From NCBI GenBank assembly GCA_021739645.1, contig JAIPBL010000065.1:1-35312 (forward strand): 35,312 nt of DNA, read 5' to 3'. Under the pieces are notes generated by a model. That model searched no databases and was not told where the DNA came from. It saw only the letters and a list, made by a program, of their open reading frames with translations. The position numbers were made by a program, and so were the translations under genes. Source of the DNA: Saprospiraceae bacterium. Lineage in GTDB: Bacteria > Bacteroidota > Bacteroidia > Chitinophagales > Saprospiraceae. Each line of letters opens with the position of its first letter. The first letter of the stretch is position 1. Positions 34,701-35,312 of this stretch are shown here, one piece after another.

Positions 34701-35312
34701 GAAAAAACAGGTTGAAGCCGATGTTGAGGCCAATGCCCGTAAGCCGGACGAGTGCGAAACGCTTGGCCCGGTGCTCCAGCCGCAGCCTTGCCAGCGGTAT
34801 CTCGGCCAGCGTGTCGAAGGCCAAAATGAGGCCGAACATGGTGACGAAAACGCTTTGTTCCGGCACATATTCCAGCCAGTTGGTGATGGGGTTTGCGAAG
34901 CAAATTATCAGCAGCGAAAACAAACCTGCACTGCCCAGCACCGACCAAAAGGAGGTAGAAAACGTTTCGTTCCGGGCTTCCGCTGGGGTTCCGAACCTAA
35001 AAAAAGCGGTCTCCATCCGGAAGATGTACAGCACCATCAGGAAGCCGGTGTAGGCGTACAGCTCGTTGACGATGCCGTACTCAGCTTGCAGGAAAATCCG
35101 GGTGTAGAGCGGCATCAGCAGGTAGTTAAGCAAGCGTCCGACGATGCTGCTCAGGCCGTAAATGGCGGTTTCTCCGGCGAGTTTTTTTAGTAGTGACATA
35201 TGCGTAGCGTCGCCTTTAGGCGGCGAATAACGTAGCGTCGCCTTTAGGCGGCGTCCGTTCAATCGCCTTTAGGCGGTTGTTGGAGATGGAAACAATCTAA
35301 AGATTGTTTTAC

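Overview
The window comes from a Bacteroidota chromosome, most likely of the Saprospiria/Cytophaga-like type. Three things support this. Five large secreted proteins end in type IX secretion system (T9SS) C-terminal sorting domains: four type A, plus one CHU_C/'gliding motility-associated' type. Several start regions carry the Bacteroidota -7 promoter element TAnnTTTG in place of a -10 box and Shine-Dalgarno sequence. Family content also fits (HU-CCDC81/SPOR protein, ASPIC/UnbV protein, tandem S9 peptidases). Genes are mostly GC-rich, with AT-rich islands at about 1.2-4.3 kb and at the transposase gene at 23 kb. No tRNA, rRNA or CRISPR array was seen.

Layout. 0-1.2 kb: a heptanucleotide tandem repeat running into the end of an HU-like/SPOR envelope gene (minus). 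1.3-10.5 kb: a surface-protein region with a Cys-rich lipoprotein, a CHU_C protein, a pentaheme cytochrome c with a T9SS tail, an FG-GAP/ASPIC-UnbV protein and a small T9SS protein (minus). 11-13.8 kb: a CBM48 domain with a histone-H1-like tail, a DUF1761 membrane protein, a DUF1905/OmdA-type protein and YebC. 14.2-17.8 kb: a 1223-aa secreted metzincin-like protease. 18.2-22.8 kb: two consecutive ATP-grasp ligases and an S9 peptidase. 22.8-23.7 kb: a REP-associated tyrosine transposase (RAYT) inside its own REP palindromes. 23.8-27.5 kb (minus): a sodium:solute symporter and an M1 lipoprotein aminopeptidase. 27.6-33.3 kb (minus): a tight operon of an NTF2-like lipoprotein, an HELGH peptidase, a DUF2306-lipoprotein fusion, a second DUF2306 protein, a prolyl oligopeptidase and a frameshifted remnant. 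33.7-35.2 kb (minus): a polysaccharide flippase behind REP-like repeats at the window edge.

Most notable: (1) four unrelated palindrome families share one architecture, a GTAR tetranucleotide directly abutting the hairpin, and a single RAYT gene sits among them. (2) The pentaheme cytochrome carries a T9SS sorting domain, implying heme delivered to the cell surface or outside. (3) Two ATP-grasp enzymes are followed by a secreted S9 peptidase, a possible peptide- or amide-forming pathway with unknown product. (4) A CBM48 glycogen-binding-like domain is fused to a Lys/Ala/Pro tail. (5) A DUF2306 membrane protein is fused in frame to a complete lipoprotein, apparently by a single-base shift at a former ATGA overlap. 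All family names come from reading the sequence; no database search was run.
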